A DNA stretch of 64,000 nucleotides from Herbaspirillum rubrisubalbicans (GCF_003719195.1 NZ_CP024996.1:1488001-1552000); one strand, 5' to 3'. Positions 10,202-20,260 are shown, counted from the stretch's first letter. The notes: generated by a model from the letters alone, not told the origin. Program-made: numbers and translations.

Positions 10202-10939
10202 TCAGCGGGCCGCCGCCGCCTCGGGCTCCTGCCACTGGCGTGCCTCAGCCAGCATCCAGATAGTGATCTTTCTGACTTCCAGCTTGCTTTGCGTAATGTG
10301 GGCGCGCAGCAGGATCTGGGCTTCGGTGGACTTGCGCTTGGCGATCAGTTGCAGGATCTTGCCGTGCTCCTCGTAGGTGGCCTCGATGCGCTTTTTCTTG
10401 AGGAAGTCCAGACGGCGCACGATGCGGATCTTTTCGGTGACCTCGGTATGCACCCGGGTCATTTCCTGGTTGCCGGCCGCAGCTACCAGATTGGTGTGGA
10501 AGGCTTCATCCAGTTCGGCCACCCGGACGGCGTCGGCTTCGCGCGCTTCGGGCTCGACCAGCCAGATGGCATTCAACTGCTCCAGTGCGGCCGTGGCTTG
10601 CTGCTGGCTGCACAGTTTGTCCAGTGCCGCCATCTCCAGCACGATGCGCAGGTCGTAGAGATTGTCGAGGCGGTCGAAGTCGATCGGACAGACCTTCCAG
10701 CCGCGCCTGAAACCCACCTCCAGGTAGCCCTCGCGCTGTAGCCGGAACAGCGCATCGCGCAGCGGCGTGCGCGAGACACCCTGGCGCTGGGCCATCTCGG
10801 TCTCGGTGAAATTGTCGCCCGGCAGCAGGCGGAAGCTGAAGATGTCGTCCTTGATCCGGTGATAGACCTGTTCGGCGAGCGGGTTGGCGACGGTGACGGT
10901 CATGGTGCGGGTATTCTGGTTCGGTGGGGCGGGACTCAT
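10202..10939 (-). CDS. GntR-family (FCD subfamily) transcriptional regulator
   Basis: DNA-binding repressor or activator with an N-terminal winged helix (about residues 20-85; EMAQRQGVSRTPLRDALFRL is the recognition helix region) and a C-terminal all-helical FCD ligand domain with Asp/His metal ligands (DLRIVLE, EAFHTNL). It is the last gene of the 12-gene catabolic operon, and its ATG overlaps the stop of the upstream AtzH-like gene as ATGA, so translation is coupled. The likely job is substrate-responsive control of the operon through the dyad at 22086-22117; that link is inferred. A second possible start is the in-frame ATG at 10903. Confidence 0.9.
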   Translation of the reverse strand: MSPAPPNQNTRTMTVTVANPLAEQVYHRIKDDIFSFRLLPGDNFTETEMAQRQGVSRTPLRDALFRLQREGYLEVGFRRGWKVCPIDFDRLDNLYDLRIVLEMAALDKLCSQQQATAALEQLNAIWLVEPEAREADAVRVAELDEAFHTNLVAAAGNQEMTRVHTEVTEKIRIVRRLDFLKKKRIEATYEEHGKILQLIAKRKSTEAQILLRAHITQSKLEVRKITIWMLAEARQWQEPEAAAAR

Positions 10940-11313
10940 GCCATCAGGCTGACATGGGCGGCGACGATGCGCCAGCCTTGGTCCATGCGCACCCAGGTCT
11001 GCATCTGGCGGCCGATACGCTCCGAAGTGTGGTCGGTGAATTCGGTGGAGACCGTAGCATAGTCGCTGCCGAAGGTGGTGACAACGGTACGCTGCAGCTT
11101 GCGCGAGGCCGGCACCGGCGTGCAGGTCTTGCGGTACTGGCGGATCGCCTGGCCGCCCAGCAGCACTTCGCCCACGCCATAGCGCACCGTTTCGGGGGCG
11201 TACCAGAACCAGCGGTCCAGCGCCGGGATGTCATTGATGAGCAGGGCGTATTCGTAATCGGCAAAGGCTTGTTCGACCTCGGCCACGATGTGGGGCAGGT
11301 TCACTTGCATCAT
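10936..11313 (-). CDS. AtzH/HpxZ-like protein (DUF3225, SnoaL-type fold)
   Basis: A 125-aa single-domain protein matching the AtzH-like family (DUF3225). Members known to me are HpxZ of oxalurate catabolism and AtzH, a decarboxylating amidohydrolase that clears 1,3-dicarboxyurea in cyanuric-acid/biuret breakdown. Characteristic stretches are [23 protein letters not shown] and the terminal [10 protein letters not shown]. It overlaps both neighbours by 4 bp (ATGA), which ties it to the second isochorismatase-like hydrolase and to the regulator. In this context an AtzH-like role on dicarboxylated urea side products is more likely than oxalurate catabolism, since no hpx genes are nearby. Confidence 0.82.
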   Translation of the reverse strand: MMQVNLPHIVAEVEQAFADYEYALLINDIPALDRWFWYAPETVRYGVGEVLLGGQAIRQYRKTCTPVPASRKLQRTVVTTFGSDYATVSTEFTDHTSERIGRQMQTWVRMDQGWRIVAAHVSLMA

Positions 11314-11993
11314 GGGTGGTCTCCGGCATAGGCGGCCATGGCGCTCTGCAATTGCGCCAACGGCGCCCGCCAGCCGACGATGCCGCTCTGGGCAGTGAGC
11401 ATGTCGAGCGTGGCGCGATGGAATTCAGGGAAATAACTGGCGCAGGCGTCTTGCACCACCAGGCATTCATAGCCACGGTCATTGGCTTCGCGCATCGAGG
11501 TCTGCACGCAGACCTCGGTGGTCACGCCCGCGATCAGCAGATGGGTGATGCCGCGTTCCAGCAATTGCGCGTGCAGGTCGGTGGCGTAGAAGGCGCCCTT
11601 GCCGGGCTTGTCGATGACGATCTCGCCCTCGATGGGCGCCAGTTGCGGCAGGATCTGGTTGCCCGGCTCGCCGCGCACCAGGATGCGGCCCATCGGCCCG
11701 ACGTCGCCGATGCCCAGCGTCGGATTGCCGCGCAGGCGCTTGGCGCGCGGGCAGTCGGATAGATCGGGCAGGTGCGACTCACGCGTATGCACCACCAGCA
11801 TCTGATGCGCGCGCGCCAGCGTGAGCAGGGCGGCGACGGTCGGCACGATGGCGCCCAGCGGCCGCACGTCATTGCCCAGCGCACTACCGAAACCGCCTTC
11901 TTCGACGAAGTCGCGCTGCATGTCGATCACCACCAGCGCCGTGCTGCGCGGATGGAATTGATAGGGATAGGGGAGTGCGTCGATATGGATCAT
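11310..11993 (-). CDS. Isochorismatase-family cysteine hydrolase (candidate triuret or related urea-oligomer hydrolase)
   Basis: Isochorismatase-like amidohydrolase with the Asp-Lys-Cys triad at about D24 (VVIDMQRDF), K129 ([10 protein letters not shown]) and C162 ([19 protein letters not shown]). It is clearly paralogous to the BiuH-type protein encoded three genes earlier in the operon but lacks its FCG and SFCATDL signatures (here DFVEEGG and AFYATDL), so its substrate should differ. From memory, a triuret hydrolase (TrtA) of this fold has been described in Herbaspirillum together with biuret hydrolase and allophanate hydrolase; this gene is the natural candidate here, but I cannot confirm it by alignment. 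It overlaps its neighbours by 4 bp on both sides. Confidence 0.85.
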   Translation of the reverse strand: MIHIDALPYPYQFHPRSTALVVIDMQRDFVEEGGFGSALGNDVRPLGAIVPTVAALLTLARAHQMLVVHTRESHLPDLSDCPRAKRLRGNPTLGIGDVGPMGRILVRGEPGNQILPQLAPIEGEIVIDKPGKGAFYATDLHAQLLERGITHLLIAGVTTEVCVQTSMREANDRGYECLVVQDACASYFPEFHRATLDMLTAQSGIVGWRAPLAQLQSAMAAYAGDHP

Positions 11994-13558
11994 GCGGCCT
12001 CGGCGTGAGCAGGTTGATCGTGATGTCCGGCCATCCAGCGGCCCAGGGCGGCGCGGTCGGCACCTTGCGTGGCCACGTCCTGCGCCACATGCACGATGCG
12101 GCCCTCGGTCATCACCAGGATGCGGTCGGACAGTTCCAGCAATTCATCCAGGTCTTCGCTCACCAGCAGCACCGCTGCGCCACGTGCGCGGGCTTGCAGC
12201 AGGCGGGCGTGGATGTCGGCCACCGAGGCGAAGTCCAGCCCGAAGACCGGATTGGCGACGATGAGCACATTGGCCGCACCGTCCAGGTCTTCCTCGCCCA
12301 GCTCGCGCGCCAGCACGGCACGCTGCACGTTGCCGCCGGAGAGCGTGCCGATGGGGCGTTCCGGCACCGGTGGCTTGACGTTGAAGGCGGCGATCAGCGC
12401 TTGCGCCTGGCGTTTCATGGCGCCGCGGTCAATGCGCCAGCCGCCGCGCTTGAAGGGCGCCACGTCGAAATGACGCAAGGCCATGTTCTCGGCCACGCTC
12501 ATGCCGGGGATGCAGGCATTGCGCAGCGGTTCTTCCGGCAGCGCAAAGACGCGCAGACGCCGCATCTCTTCACGGGTGGCGGCGTAGGGCGCGCCCTCCA
12601 CCCGGATCTGGCCCAGCAGGTGGCGCCGCTGGCCCAGCAGGGCTTCCACCAGTTCCTTCTGGCCATTGCCGGAGATGCCGGCCAGGCCGACGATCTCGCC
12701 ATGCTTCACCTGCAGCGACAGGGCGCGCACGGCAGCCACGCCGCGATCATTGTTGACGGTAAGATCCTTCACCTCCAGCCCGATGGCCGCCTGTGGCGGC
12801 ACGGCAGCACGGGCCACCGCTAATTTTTCTTCACGTGCATGGCCCATCATCCAATGGGCGAGGGCATCGGGGCTGGTTTCGGCCACCTTGGCGCTGGCCA
12901 CCAGTCGCCCCTTGCGCAGCACCGTCACATCGTCGGCATAGGCGCTCACTTCGTTGAACTTATGGGTGATCATCAGCACGGTGAGCTCTTGCTGGCGCGT
13001 CAAGGCGTGCATCAGGCCCAGCACTTCGTCGGCTTCCTGTGGAGTCAGCACCGAGGTCGGTTCATCGAGGATCAGGAAGCGGCGGCGCAGGTAGAGTTGC
13101 TTGAGGATTTCCAGCTTCTGCTTTTCGCCGGCCGAGAGGCTACTCACCAGGCGTTCGGTGGCCAGCTTGAAGGGCATCCGCGCCATGAATTCTTCCAGTA
13201 CCGCGCGTTCGCTGCCCCAGCGGATGCGCCAGGGCAGGTCGCCACGCGCCAGCAGCAGGTTCTCGGCCACCGTCAGGCTGGGCGCCAGCGTGAAGTGCTG
13301 GTAGACCATGCCGATGCCGAGCTGGTGTGGCAGGCGTGCGCTGCGGATGTCCACCTCGCGGCGGTCGGCCAGGATGCTGCCCTGATCGAGCGGGCTATAG
13401 CCGACCAGCCCTTTGACCAGCGTGCTCTTGCCCGCGCCATTCTCACCTAGAAGCGCATGGATGGTGCCGGCGCGCACCTTCAGCGAAACCTCATCGAGGG
13501 CGCGGAAGCTGCCGAAGGACTTGCCGGCATTGAGGATCTCCAGCTCAAGGGCGTGCAT
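11990..13558 (-). CDS. ABC transporter ATP-binding protein, double-domain nucleoside/BMP type
   Basis: Energising subunit of the BMP-type importer. As in the NupO/YufO/RbsA class, two ABC domains are fused: the first has Walker [16 protein letters not shown], signature [11 protein letters not shown] and Walker [12 protein letters not shown]; the second has the degenerate Walker [14 protein letters not shown] and signature [12 protein letters not shown]. Length 522 aa. Start ATG at 13558 lies 2 bp after the biuH stop. Its end overlaps the next gene by 4 bp. Confidence 0.93.
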   Translation of the reverse strand: MHALELEILNAGKSFGSFRALDEVSLKVRAGTIHALLGENGAGKSTLVKGLVGYSPLDQGSILADRREVDIRSARLPHQLGIGMVYQHFTLAPSLTVAENLLLARGDLPWRIRWGSERAVLEEFMARMPFKLATERLVSSLSAGEKQKLEILKQLYLRRRFLILDEPTSVLTPQEADEVLGLMHALTRQQELTVLMITHKFNEVSAYADDVTVLRKGRLVASAKVAETSPDALAHWMMGHAREEKLAVARAAVPPQAAIGLEVKDLTVNNDRGVAAVRALSLQVKHGEIVGLAGISGNGQKELVEALLGQRRHLLGQIRVEGAPYAATREEMRRLRVFALPEEPLRNACIPGMSVAENMALRHFDVAPFKRGGWRIDRGAMKRQAQALIAAFNVKPPVPERPIGTLSGGNVQRAVLARELGEEDLDGAANVLIVANPVFGLDFASVADIHARLLQARARGAAVLLVSEDLDELLELSDRILVMTEGRIVHVAQDVATQGADRAALGRWMAGHHDQPAHAEAA

Positions 13559-13560
13559 GA

Positions 13561-14256
13561 TCAGGCCCCGATCACATCGATCAGTGCCGCCGAATCGGAG
13601 ACGGCACCGAACACGCCGCCCTGCATCTTGATCATGGACAGCGCTGCCAGGTGGTTGCTGTAGTCGGTCGCGCCACAGCAGTCCGACAGCATCACGCATT
13701 CGAAGCCGCGGTCATTGGCTTCGCGCATGGTGGTGTGCACGCAGACGTCGGTGGTGATGCCGGTCAGCACGATGTTGCGGATGCCACGCGTGTGCAGAAT
13801 CATTTCCAGGTCGGTGGCGCAGAAGGAACCCTTGCCGGGTTTGTCGATGATGATCTCGCCGGCGATGGGGGCCAGTTCGGGAATGATTTCCCAGCCCGGT
13901 TCACCCCGCACCAGGATGCGGCCACACGGACCAGCGTCACCGATGCCCACGCCATCGGTACCGATCTGGCGCGAACGCCAGCGCTTGTTGGCGGGCAGGT
14001 CGGAGAGATCGGGACGGTGGCCTTCGCGGGTATGGATGATGGTATAGCCCCCGGCGCGCATGGCGGCCAGCACTGTCTTGATCGGCTCGATGGGAGCGCG
14101 CGTCAATGACAGGTCGTAGCCCATCTTGTCGACGTAGCCGCCGATGCCGCAGAAGTCGGTCTGCATGTCGATGACGATGAGTGCGGTATTGGCCGGGGTC
14201 AGTGCGCCGTCATAGGGCCAGGGATAGGGTTCGGCCTGGATGTAGAGTGCGGACAT
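13561..14256 (-). CDS. biuH: Biuret amidohydrolase (isochorismatase family)
   Basis: Hydrolyses biuret to allophanate and ammonia. The sequence agrees closely with the BiuH proteins I remember from Rhizobium (opening [64 protein letters not shown]). The catalytic triad is D30, K139 and C172; a three-residue insertion in the RQIGTDGVGIGD loop explains the shifted numbering against the rhizobial enzyme. AAGGAG precedes the ATG. With allophanate hydrolase at the head of the same operon it completes a biuret-to-ammonia path. It sits inside the BMP transporter genes, between a permease and the ATPase. Confidence 0.9.
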   Translation of the reverse strand: MSALYIQAEPYPWPYDGALTPANTALIVIDMQTDFCGIGGYVDKMGYDLSLTRAPIEPIKTVLAAMRAGGYTIIHTREGHRPDLSDLPANKRWRSRQIGTDGVGIGDAGPCGRILVRGEPGWEIIPELAPIAGEIIIDKPGKGSFCATDLEMILHTRGIRNIVLTGITTDVCVHTTMREANDRGFECVMLSDCCGATDYSNHLAALSMIKMQGGVFGAVSDSAALIDVIGA

Positions 14257-14274
14257 GCTTGCTCCTTGGTGGAT

Positions 14275-15195
14275 TTATCGGGTCAGGCTCAACTCGCCCG
14301 GTGCCGCCGAGAGGGTGCGGTCGGGGCGGCAGGTGAGGATCATGATCAACAGCGTCAAGGCATACGGTGCGGCATTGAACAGGTAGTAGCCGGACGTCAC
14401 GCCTACCGCCTGCAAGGCCGGGCCCAGCGCCCCGGCGGCACCGAACAGGAGTGCCGCCAGCAGGCAGCGCCATGGCTGCCAGCGCACGAAGATCACCAGG
14501 GCCACGGCCATCAGGCCCTGGCCGCTGGAGAGTCCCTCGTTCCAACTGCCGGGGTAGTACAGCGAGAGATAGGCGCCGCCGACGGCCGCCAGGAAGCCGC
14601 CCGCCGCAGTGGCCGCGATACGAATGCCGGTGAGGTGATAGCCGAGCGCGCGCGCGGTTTCGGCATGATCGCCCACCAGCCGCAAGGCCAGCCCCCAGCG
14701 CGTGGCGGCCAGGCCCCATTGCAGCAGCAGTGCCAGCGCCACGCCGAGGAAGAACAGCGCATTGATCTGCAAGGCATGATGCAGGCGCTCGTTGCTGCTC
14801 CACGCCCCCAGGTCGATGGCGGGCAGCATGGCGGCCTGCGGCTGGATGAAGGGCTTGCCGAGGAAGAAGGCCAGCCCGGTGCCCAGCAGCATCAGTGCAA
14901 TGCCGAAGGCGATGTCGTTGACCCGTGGCAGCGAACACACCACCCCATGCAGCACCCCCAGCAGCAAGCCCGAACAACCCGCCGCCAGCACGCCCAGCCA
15001 GGCCGAGCCGGTATAGAAGGAAGCGGCATAGCCGGTCATGGCGCCGCACACCAGGATGCCTTCCAGCCCCAGGTTCACGCGCCCGCCTTTTTCGGTCAGG
15101 CACTCGCCCAGGCTGACGAAGAGAAAGGGCGTGCCCACGCGGATCGCACCGGCAAAGAGCGCCAGCAGCAGGGTGGTCAGATCGATGTCATGCAT
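14275..15195 (-). CDS. ABC transporter permease, nucleoside/BMP type (NupQ-like)
   Basis: Inner-membrane permease of the BPD_transp_2 family with about eight to ten hydrophobic segments. The hallmark GRVNLGLEGILVCGAMTGY near the N-terminus is typical of the second permease of BMP-type nucleoside/simple-sugar importers, and RWGLALRLVGDHAETARALG is the conserved cytoplasmic loop that contacts the ATPase. 306 aa. It starts 8 bp inside the end of the upstream permease gene. Confidence 0.92.
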   Translation of the reverse strand: MHDIDLTTLLLALFAGAIRVGTPFLFVSLGECLTEKGGRVNLGLEGILVCGAMTGYAASFYTGSAWLGVLAAGCSGLLLGVLHGVVCSLPRVNDIAFGIALMLLGTGLAFFLGKPFIQPQAAMLPAIDLGAWSSNERLHHALQINALFFLGVALALLLQWGLAATRWGLALRLVGDHAETARALGYHLTGIRIAATAAGGFLAAVGGAYLSLYYPGSWNEGLSSGQGLMAVALVIFVRWQPWRCLLAALLFGAAGALGPALQAVGVTSGYYLFNAAPYALTLLIMILTCRPDRTLSAAPGELSLTR

Positions 15196-16342
15196 GGCCG
15201 GCCTCCTTGGCAGGAATGACTTGCACTTGTGCCTTGGTCTGCCAGCGCAGTTTCAATGCCGCCAGGCGGCCGGTGATGGCTTCCCAGGCCAGCAGATTGC
15301 AGAACAGCAGGCCCTGCAGCACCAGCGTGGTGGCGTCCGGCAGGTCCAGCCGCCGTTGCAGCAGGCTGCCGCTAGCTTCCACGCCACCGATGACGATCGC
15401 GCAGACGATGATGGCCAGCGGATTCTGGCGCGCCGCAAAGGCCACCAGGATGCCCGAGAAGCCATAGCCCGCCAGCAGCGCACTGGTGGCGCTGCCCTGC
15501 ACGGCGCTGACCTCGAACATGCCGGCCAGGCCGGCCGCGGCGCCGCCCAGCGCGCAGGCGGTGAGGATGAGACGGTTGACCGGCAGGCCCACCAGCCGGG
15601 CCGTGCGCACATTGCCGCCGACCACGCCCATGGCGAATCCCAGCACGCTATGGCGCAGCAAGACCCAGGCCGCCAGACAGGCCAAGGCGCCCCAGACCAA
15701 TCCCCAATGCACTTCCATTCCTGGCAGCGAACCAACCAGGTAGGCATCGGGCAGTGGCAAGGTGGAGGGTTTGTTGAGACTGGCCGGATCGCGCAGCGGG
15801 CCTTCCACCAGATGCTTGAAGACCGCCACGGCCAGGTAGGAGAGCAACAGGCTGGAGATGGTCTCATTGACCCCGCGCCACTGGCGCAGGCCGCCGCACA
15901 GCGCGATCCACAGGCCACCGGCCAGCATGGCGGCCAGGGCCATGACCACCAGCATCACCAGCGAAGGCAGGACCGGCAGCAACTGCGGCATCACCGCAGC
16001 GGCCAGTCCACCCAGAGCCAGTGCACCTTCGCCGCCGATGACGATCAGGCCCACGCGCGCCGGCAGGGCCACGCACAATGCCGTCAACAGCAAGGGCGCG
16101 GCGCGCTGCAAGGTGTTCTGCCATGCGAACGTGGTGCCGAACGCGCCCTGAAAGATCAGCAGGCAGGCCTCGCCCGCCGGCTTGCCCTGCACCAGTAAAA
16201 ACAGCACGAACAACAGCAGCGTGCCAGCCAATGCACACAAGGTCGGCACGGCCGGCGCCACGCCGTTGAGCAAGGCTGAACGCAGCCGCAGCGCAGGCGA
16301 GGTGGCCGCAGCAGCCAGGCCGGAAGCGGGGAGGGTAGTCAT
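15188..16342 (-). CDS. ABC transporter permease, nucleoside/BMP type (NupP-like)
   Basis: First permease of the BMP-type importer, 384 aa with multiple membrane helices; GVIGGEGALALGG-like text (VIGGEGALALGGLAA) and RGVNETISSLLLSYLA mark the family. I chose the ATG at 16342, which has AGGA upstream, over an ATG at 16357 with no ribosome-binding signal. It pairs with the following permease and the double ATPase. Confidence 0.9.
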   Translation of the reverse strand: MTTLPASGLAAAATSPALRLRSALLNGVAPAVPTLCALAGTLLLFVLFLLVQGKPAGEACLLIFQGAFGTTFAWQNTLQRAAPLLLTALCVALPARVGLIVIGGEGALALGGLAAAVMPQLLPVLPSLVMLVVMALAAMLAGGLWIALCGGLRQWRGVNETISSLLLSYLAVAVFKHLVEGPLRDPASLNKPSTLPLPDAYLVGSLPGMEVHWGLVWGALACLAAWVLLRHSVLGFAMGVVGGNVRTARLVGLPVNRLILTACALGGAAAGLAGMFEVSAVQGSATSALLAGYGFSGILVAFAARQNPLAIIVCAIVIGGVEASGSLLQRRLDLPDATTLVLQGLLFCNLLAWEAITGRLAALKLRWQTKAQVQVIPAKEAGHA

Positions 16343-16364
16343 GGCACCATCCTGCATGAGGGGA

Positions 16365-17462
16365 TCAGACCTGGCCGACCACGCCGGCCACCAGGTAATT
16401 CATCTTCTCCAGCACGACGTCGGTCTGGACCTGGGTGGTGCCGGCCGGGATCACGGTATTGCCCTTGTTGTCCTTGATCGGGCCCTTGAAGATCTGGAAC
16501 TTGCCGGCCAGCATCTGCGCCTTGATTTCGTCGGCCTTCTTCTTGGCCGGTGCGCTGACGGCTGCGCCATAGGGCGACATCTTGACGAAATCATCCTTCA
16601 GACCACCGCGCAGGAAGTTGATCATCGGCTTGCCTTCCAGCGTGGCCTTGACGATCGCGGTGTAGGGCGTGGCCCAGTTCCATTCAGCGCCGGTGAGATA
16701 GCCCTTGGGCGCCAGCGCAGCCTGGCTGGCATGGTAGCCGGTGGTCATGATGCCGCGCTTCTCGGCGGTCTCTACGATCACCTTGGGGCCATCGACGTGG
16801 CAGGTGATGACGTCGCAACCCTGGTCGATCAGGCTGTTGGCGGCTTCAGCTTCCTTCACCGGCAGCGACCAGTCGCCGGTGAAGATGACATGACAGGTAA
16901 TGGACGGATCAACCGATTGCGCGCCCAGGGTGAAGGCGTTGATGTTGCGCAGCACCTGCGGGATCGGCTTGGCGGCGATGAAGGCCAGTTTCTTGCTCTT
17001 GCTCATATAGCCGGCGACGACGCCGGAGAGGTATTCGCACTCTTCGATGTAGCCGAAGAAGCTGCCCACGTTCATGGGATGCTTGCCCGCCGTCCACAGG
17101 CCGCCACAGTGGGCGATGCGCACCTTGGGATATTTCTCGGCGATCTTGAGCACGTGCGGATCGAAGTAGCCGAAGGAGGTGGGGAAGAGCAGGGTGGCGC
17201 CATCCTGCTGGATCATGGCTTCCATGGTCTTTTGCACGGCTACGGTCTCGGGTACTTTTTCTTCCTCGATGACCTTCACGCCGGGCAGCTTCTTGATGAC
17301 GGCGGCAGCTTGCGCGTGCGACTGGTTGTAGCCGAAGTCATCCCTGGCCCCCACGTAGATGAAGCCCACGGTCAAGGGGCCGGCAGCCAGCAACTCCAGC
17401 GGGAAGGCGGCGCCCAGGGCAGCGGCCCCGGACAGTTTGAGAAAATCGCGGCGGTTTTTCAT
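16365..17462 (-). CDS. BMP family (PnrA-like) substrate-binding protein
   Basis: Periplasmic solute receptor of the basic-membrane-protein family, which usually binds nucleosides; here operon context suggests a urea-oligomer or related heterocycle. The N-terminus carries a Tat-type signal (NRRDFLKLSGAAAL), so it may be exported folded. Diagnostic stretches include DDFGYNQSHAQ, FFGYIEECEYLSGVVAGYM and GVDPSI-like text near the middle. Start ATG at 17462 follows GGAG. It is followed by the two permeases, biuH and the ATPase of the same system. 365 aa. Confidence 0.9.
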   Translation of the reverse strand: MKNRRDFLKLSGAAALGAAFPLELLAAGPLTVGFIYVGARDDFGYNQSHAQAAAVIKKLPGVKVIEEEKVPETVAVQKTMEAMIQQDGATLLFPTSFGYFDPHVLKIAEKYPKVRIAHCGGLWTAGKHPMNVGSFFGYIEECEYLSGVVAGYMSKSKKLAFIAAKPIPQVLRNINAFTLGAQSVDPSITCHVIFTGDWSLPVKEAEAANSLIDQGCDVITCHVDGPKVIVETAEKRGIMTTGYHASQAALAPKGYLTGAEWNWATPYTAIVKATLEGKPMINFLRGGLKDDFVKMSPYGAAVSAPAKKKADEIKAQMLAGKFQIFKGPIKDNKGNTVIPAGTTQVQTDVVLEKMNYLVAGVVGQV

Positions 17463-17520
17463 GTTGTTGCGCTCCAATGAGAACGTGGTCGGGTTGATCA
17501 GATCACTGCTGCGGTACGGT

Positions 17521-18378
17521 TCAGGACAGCGTCAGCGAACTCGGCGCCTGCATTCGGGCCGGCTTGCGCACTTCGCGCTGGAAGATTTCCATGGACAGTT
17601 TCTTGGCCGCGATGAAGCCCGGCTGCGACAGCGTTTCCACCGTGCGCGGTCGCGGATCCTGGTAATGCAAGATGTCTGCCACCGCCGTCGGGCGCTTGGT
17701 CAAGAGCAGGATCTGGTCCGCCAGGTAGACCGCTTCCTCCAGGTCGTGCGATACCAGCACCATGGTGGTGCCGGTCTGCAAAAAGACCTGTTGCAGCTTT
17801 TCGCGGATGAAGAGCGTCATCTCGAAGTCCAGCGCCGAGAAGGGTTCGTCGAGGAACAGCACCTCCGGCCCCGGCGCCAGGGCGCGCATGATGGAGGCGG
17901 TCTGCTGCTGGCCGCCCGAGAGTTCATACGGATAGCGCATCAGGTCGAACTTGACGTCGAAGGACGCTACCAGTTCATCGACCCGGTGCTTGATCTCGGC
18001 CTTGGACTTGCCTTCCAGCTTGAGCGGATAGGCGATGTTGTCGATGGTGCGCAGCCACGGGAACAGGGCATCGCGGTAGTTCTGGAACACGTAGCCGATC
18101 TTGGTCTGGGCCAGCGATTTGCCGTCGAACAGAATCTGTCCGGCGTCAATCGGAATCAGGCCCGCGATCATGTTGATCAGCGTGGACTTGCCGCAGCCAT
18201 TGGGGCCGAACACCGAGACGATCTGCTGCTTGGGGATGTCCAGGTCGAAGTTTTCATACAGCGGCCAGCCGGCGAAATACTTGGTCAGGCCGCGAATGGT
18301 GATGTGGGTGCCTGGGGGGCCTGGAACGAAGGGCGTTTCCAGGGGCAGGTCCACCTTGGGGCTGATCACGACGCTCAT
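17521..18378 (-). CDS. ABC transporter ATP-binding protein, nitrate/sulfonate/taurine type
   Basis: Single-domain ATPase of the SsuB/TauB/NrtD class, 285 aa. Walker A is GPNGCGKSTLINM, the Q-loop VFQNYRDALFPW, signature LSGGQQQTASI (the usual LSGGQQQR has Thr in place of Arg), Walker B VLFLDEPFSALD and switch His in LVSHDLEEA. Start ATG at 18378 overlaps the upstream permease stop as ATGA and has GGAG six bases before it. Partner of the permease and receptor encoded just upstream. Confidence 0.93.
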   Translation of the reverse strand: MSVVISPKVDLPLETPFVPGPPGTHITIRGLTKYFAGWPLYENFDLDIPKQQIVSVFGPNGCGKSTLINMIAGLIPIDAGQILFDGKSLAQTKIGYVFQNYRDALFPWLRTIDNIAYPLKLEGKSKAEIKHRVDELVASFDVKFDLMRYPYELSGGQQQTASIMRALAPGPEVLFLDEPFSALDFEMTLFIREKLQQVFLQTGTTMVLVSHDLEEAVYLADQILLLTKRPTAVADILHYQDPRPRTVETLSQPGFIAAKKLSMEIFQREVRKPARMQAPSSLTLS

Positions 18379-19211
18379 CTTCCGCTCCAATGTACGATGC
18401 GTTTTTCAATGACGATGAAGACCACGTTCAAGGCATAGCCGAGTGCGCCCGCCGACAGGATGGCCGCATACATCTCGCGCACGTTCAATACCTGCTGGGT
18501 ATCGATGATGCGGTGGCCCAGGCCGTTTTCGGAGCCGATGAACATCTCCGCCACGATCACGATCACCAGCGCCATCGAGACCGCGCTGCGCAGGCCCACG
18601 AAGCTGGCTTGCAGGCTTTCCCAGATCAGCACGTCGCAGAAGATGCGCCAGCGCGACGCGCCCATCACCTTGGCTGCCATCACCCGCTGCTTGCGGGCAT
18701 TGAGCACGCCGTAAGCGCTGTTGAAGAGCACGATCAGGAAGGCGCCGAAAGCAGCGATGGCGACCTTGTTGATGTCGGACACGCCGAAGATCAGCAGGAA
18801 CAACGGGATCAGTGCCGACGAAGGTGTCGAGCGGAAGAAATCGATCAGGAATTCCACGCTGCGATAGGCGCGTTCGTTGCTGCCCAAGAGCACGCCGATG
18901 GGCAGGCCCAGCACGGCGGCAATGGCAAAGGCTTCCAGCGTGCGCACCACGGTCACGCTGAAATCCAGCAGCAGCGGGCCGCCCGCCAATCCCTTGAACA
19001 TGGCCATGAGCGTGGCTTCGGGCGGCGGCAGCAGGATTGCCTTGATCCACCCGGCGCGCACCACCAGGTCCCAGATCACGAACAATACGATGGGGCCGAC
19101 GATAGGCAGCAGGCGGCCCAGCGCGGCGCGCTTGCGGGGCGCGGCACTGGCCGGTGCCGCCGTCGCCGGTTGGGGCGCCACGGCCACGGCAGGAGCAATG
19201 GTCTCGTTCAT
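18375..19211 (-). CDS. ABC transporter permease, nitrate/sulfonate/taurine type
   Basis: SsuC/TauC-like inner-membrane permease, 278 aa, with an Ala/Pro-rich cytoplasmic N-terminus and about six membrane helices. The EAA-type loop reads AAKVMGASRWRIFCDVLIWES. It lies 7 bp after the receptor gene and overlaps the ATPase gene by 4 bp, giving a complete three-part importer. Confidence 0.93.
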   Translation of the reverse strand: MNETIAPAVAVAPQPATAAPASAAPRKRAALGRLLPIVGPIVLFVIWDLVVRAGWIKAILLPPPEATLMAMFKGLAGGPLLLDFSVTVVRTLEAFAIAAVLGLPIGVLLGSNERAYRSVEFLIDFFRSTPSSALIPLFLLIFGVSDINKVAIAAFGAFLIVLFNSAYGVLNARKQRVMAAKVMGASRWRIFCDVLIWESLQASFVGLRSAVSMALVIVIVAEMFIGSENGLGHRIIDTQQVLNVREMYAAILSAGALGYALNVVFIVIEKRIVHWSGR

Positions 19212-19218
19212 GATGGCC

Positions 19219-20238
19219 TCAGCCCTTGTAGATCAGGTTGTCGACCACGATGCGTTGCGAGAACACGCCCTTCTCGACGAACAGGTCATAGAACTTCTGG
19301 AAGTAGGCCAGATCGCTGGGCTTGAATTCGTTGTAGAGCATGTAGGCCGCCAGCGGTACTTCATTGGTGAGCGAGCCTTCGATGGCGGTGTAGCCCTTGA
19401 GATAGGTCCGTGCCTGGTCCGGCTTGCTGCGCACCAGTTCGATGCCGCGGGCATAGGCGGCGATGTACTTGCGCGCCAGCTCCGGGTTCTTCTTGATGAA
19501 TTCGGTGGTCAGCGCGGCGGCGCCGCCGTGCCAGGGGGCCATCGGATCGCCCAGGATGTACTTGGCGATCACGCCGGCTTCCAGTACGCGGGTGCTGTTG
19601 CTCATGCGGCCCACGGTGCCGGTGGGTTCCAGCGTGTAGGCCGCATCCACCTGGCCGGCCGCCAGCGAAGCGACGTGCTGACCGATGGGCAGTTCCACTA
19701 CCGTGGCACCGGTAGCGCCGGCGCGTTCCAGCACCGTCTTGGCCAGGGTCACGTTCTGGATGCCGGGGCCGGAGGCGACCTTCTTGCCCTTGAGATCGGC
19801 AATCGATTTGACCGGGCTGTCCTTGGGCACCAGGAATTCATCGAGCACGTACTTGGCATTGCTGGGATTGGTGGCAAAGATCTTGAACAGACCCGGCTGC
19901 GCGATCTCGCCGATGGCCAGGTTGCCGGCGCCCGTGCCATTGGCCGAGCCATCGGCGCGGCCCGAAAGCATGGCTTCCATCACTTGCTGGGCGCCGGCAA
20001 ACTTGATGGCTTGTACCTCCAGCCCGGCCTGCTTGAAATAGCCCGCTTCCACAGCGGCATAGAAGGGTAGGCCGGCTGCCACCGGCCAGTAGCCGATACG
20101 GATGGGGACGCTCTGCGCACGCAGGATGGCAGGCGCGCCAGCGATGGCGGCGGTAGCGGTGAGCGCACCGGCCTTGGCCATGAAGCGGCGGCGGGCGGCA
20201 TCGTGCGCGGTGGATAAGGTGGTCTTCTTCTTCATCAT
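19219..20238 (-). CDS. ABC transporter substrate-binding protein, NMT1/SsuA type
   Basis: Periplasmic receptor of the nitrate/sulfonate/taurine/pyrimidine-precursor class, 339 aa. It has a twin-arginine signal (ARRRFMAKAGALTATAA) and the family pattern IRIGYWPVAAGLPFYAAVEAGYF, then VEAMLSGRADG-like and LKGKKVASGPG segments. The ligand cannot be read from sequence; being second in an operon headed by allophanate hydrolase, a urea derivative or cyanurate-like compound is plausible. Confidence 0.92.
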   Translation of the reverse strand: MMKKKTTLSTAHDAARRRFMAKAGALTATAAIAGAPAILRAQSVPIRIGYWPVAAGLPFYAAVEAGYFKQAGLEVQAIKFAGAQQVMEAMLSGRADGSANGTGAGNLAIGEIAQPGLFKIFATNPSNAKYVLDEFLVPKDSPVKSIADLKGKKVASGPGIQNVTLAKTVLERAGATGATVVELPIGQHVASLAAGQVDAAYTLEPTGTVGRMSNSTRVLEAGVIAKYILGDPMAPWHGGAAALTTEFIKKNPELARKYIAAYARGIELVRSKPDQARTYLKGYTAIEGSLTNEVPLAAYMLYNEFKPSDLAYFQKFYDLFVEKGVFSQRIVVDNLIYKG

Positions 20239-20260
20239 GAGCAGCTCCGTGGTGAGGGTG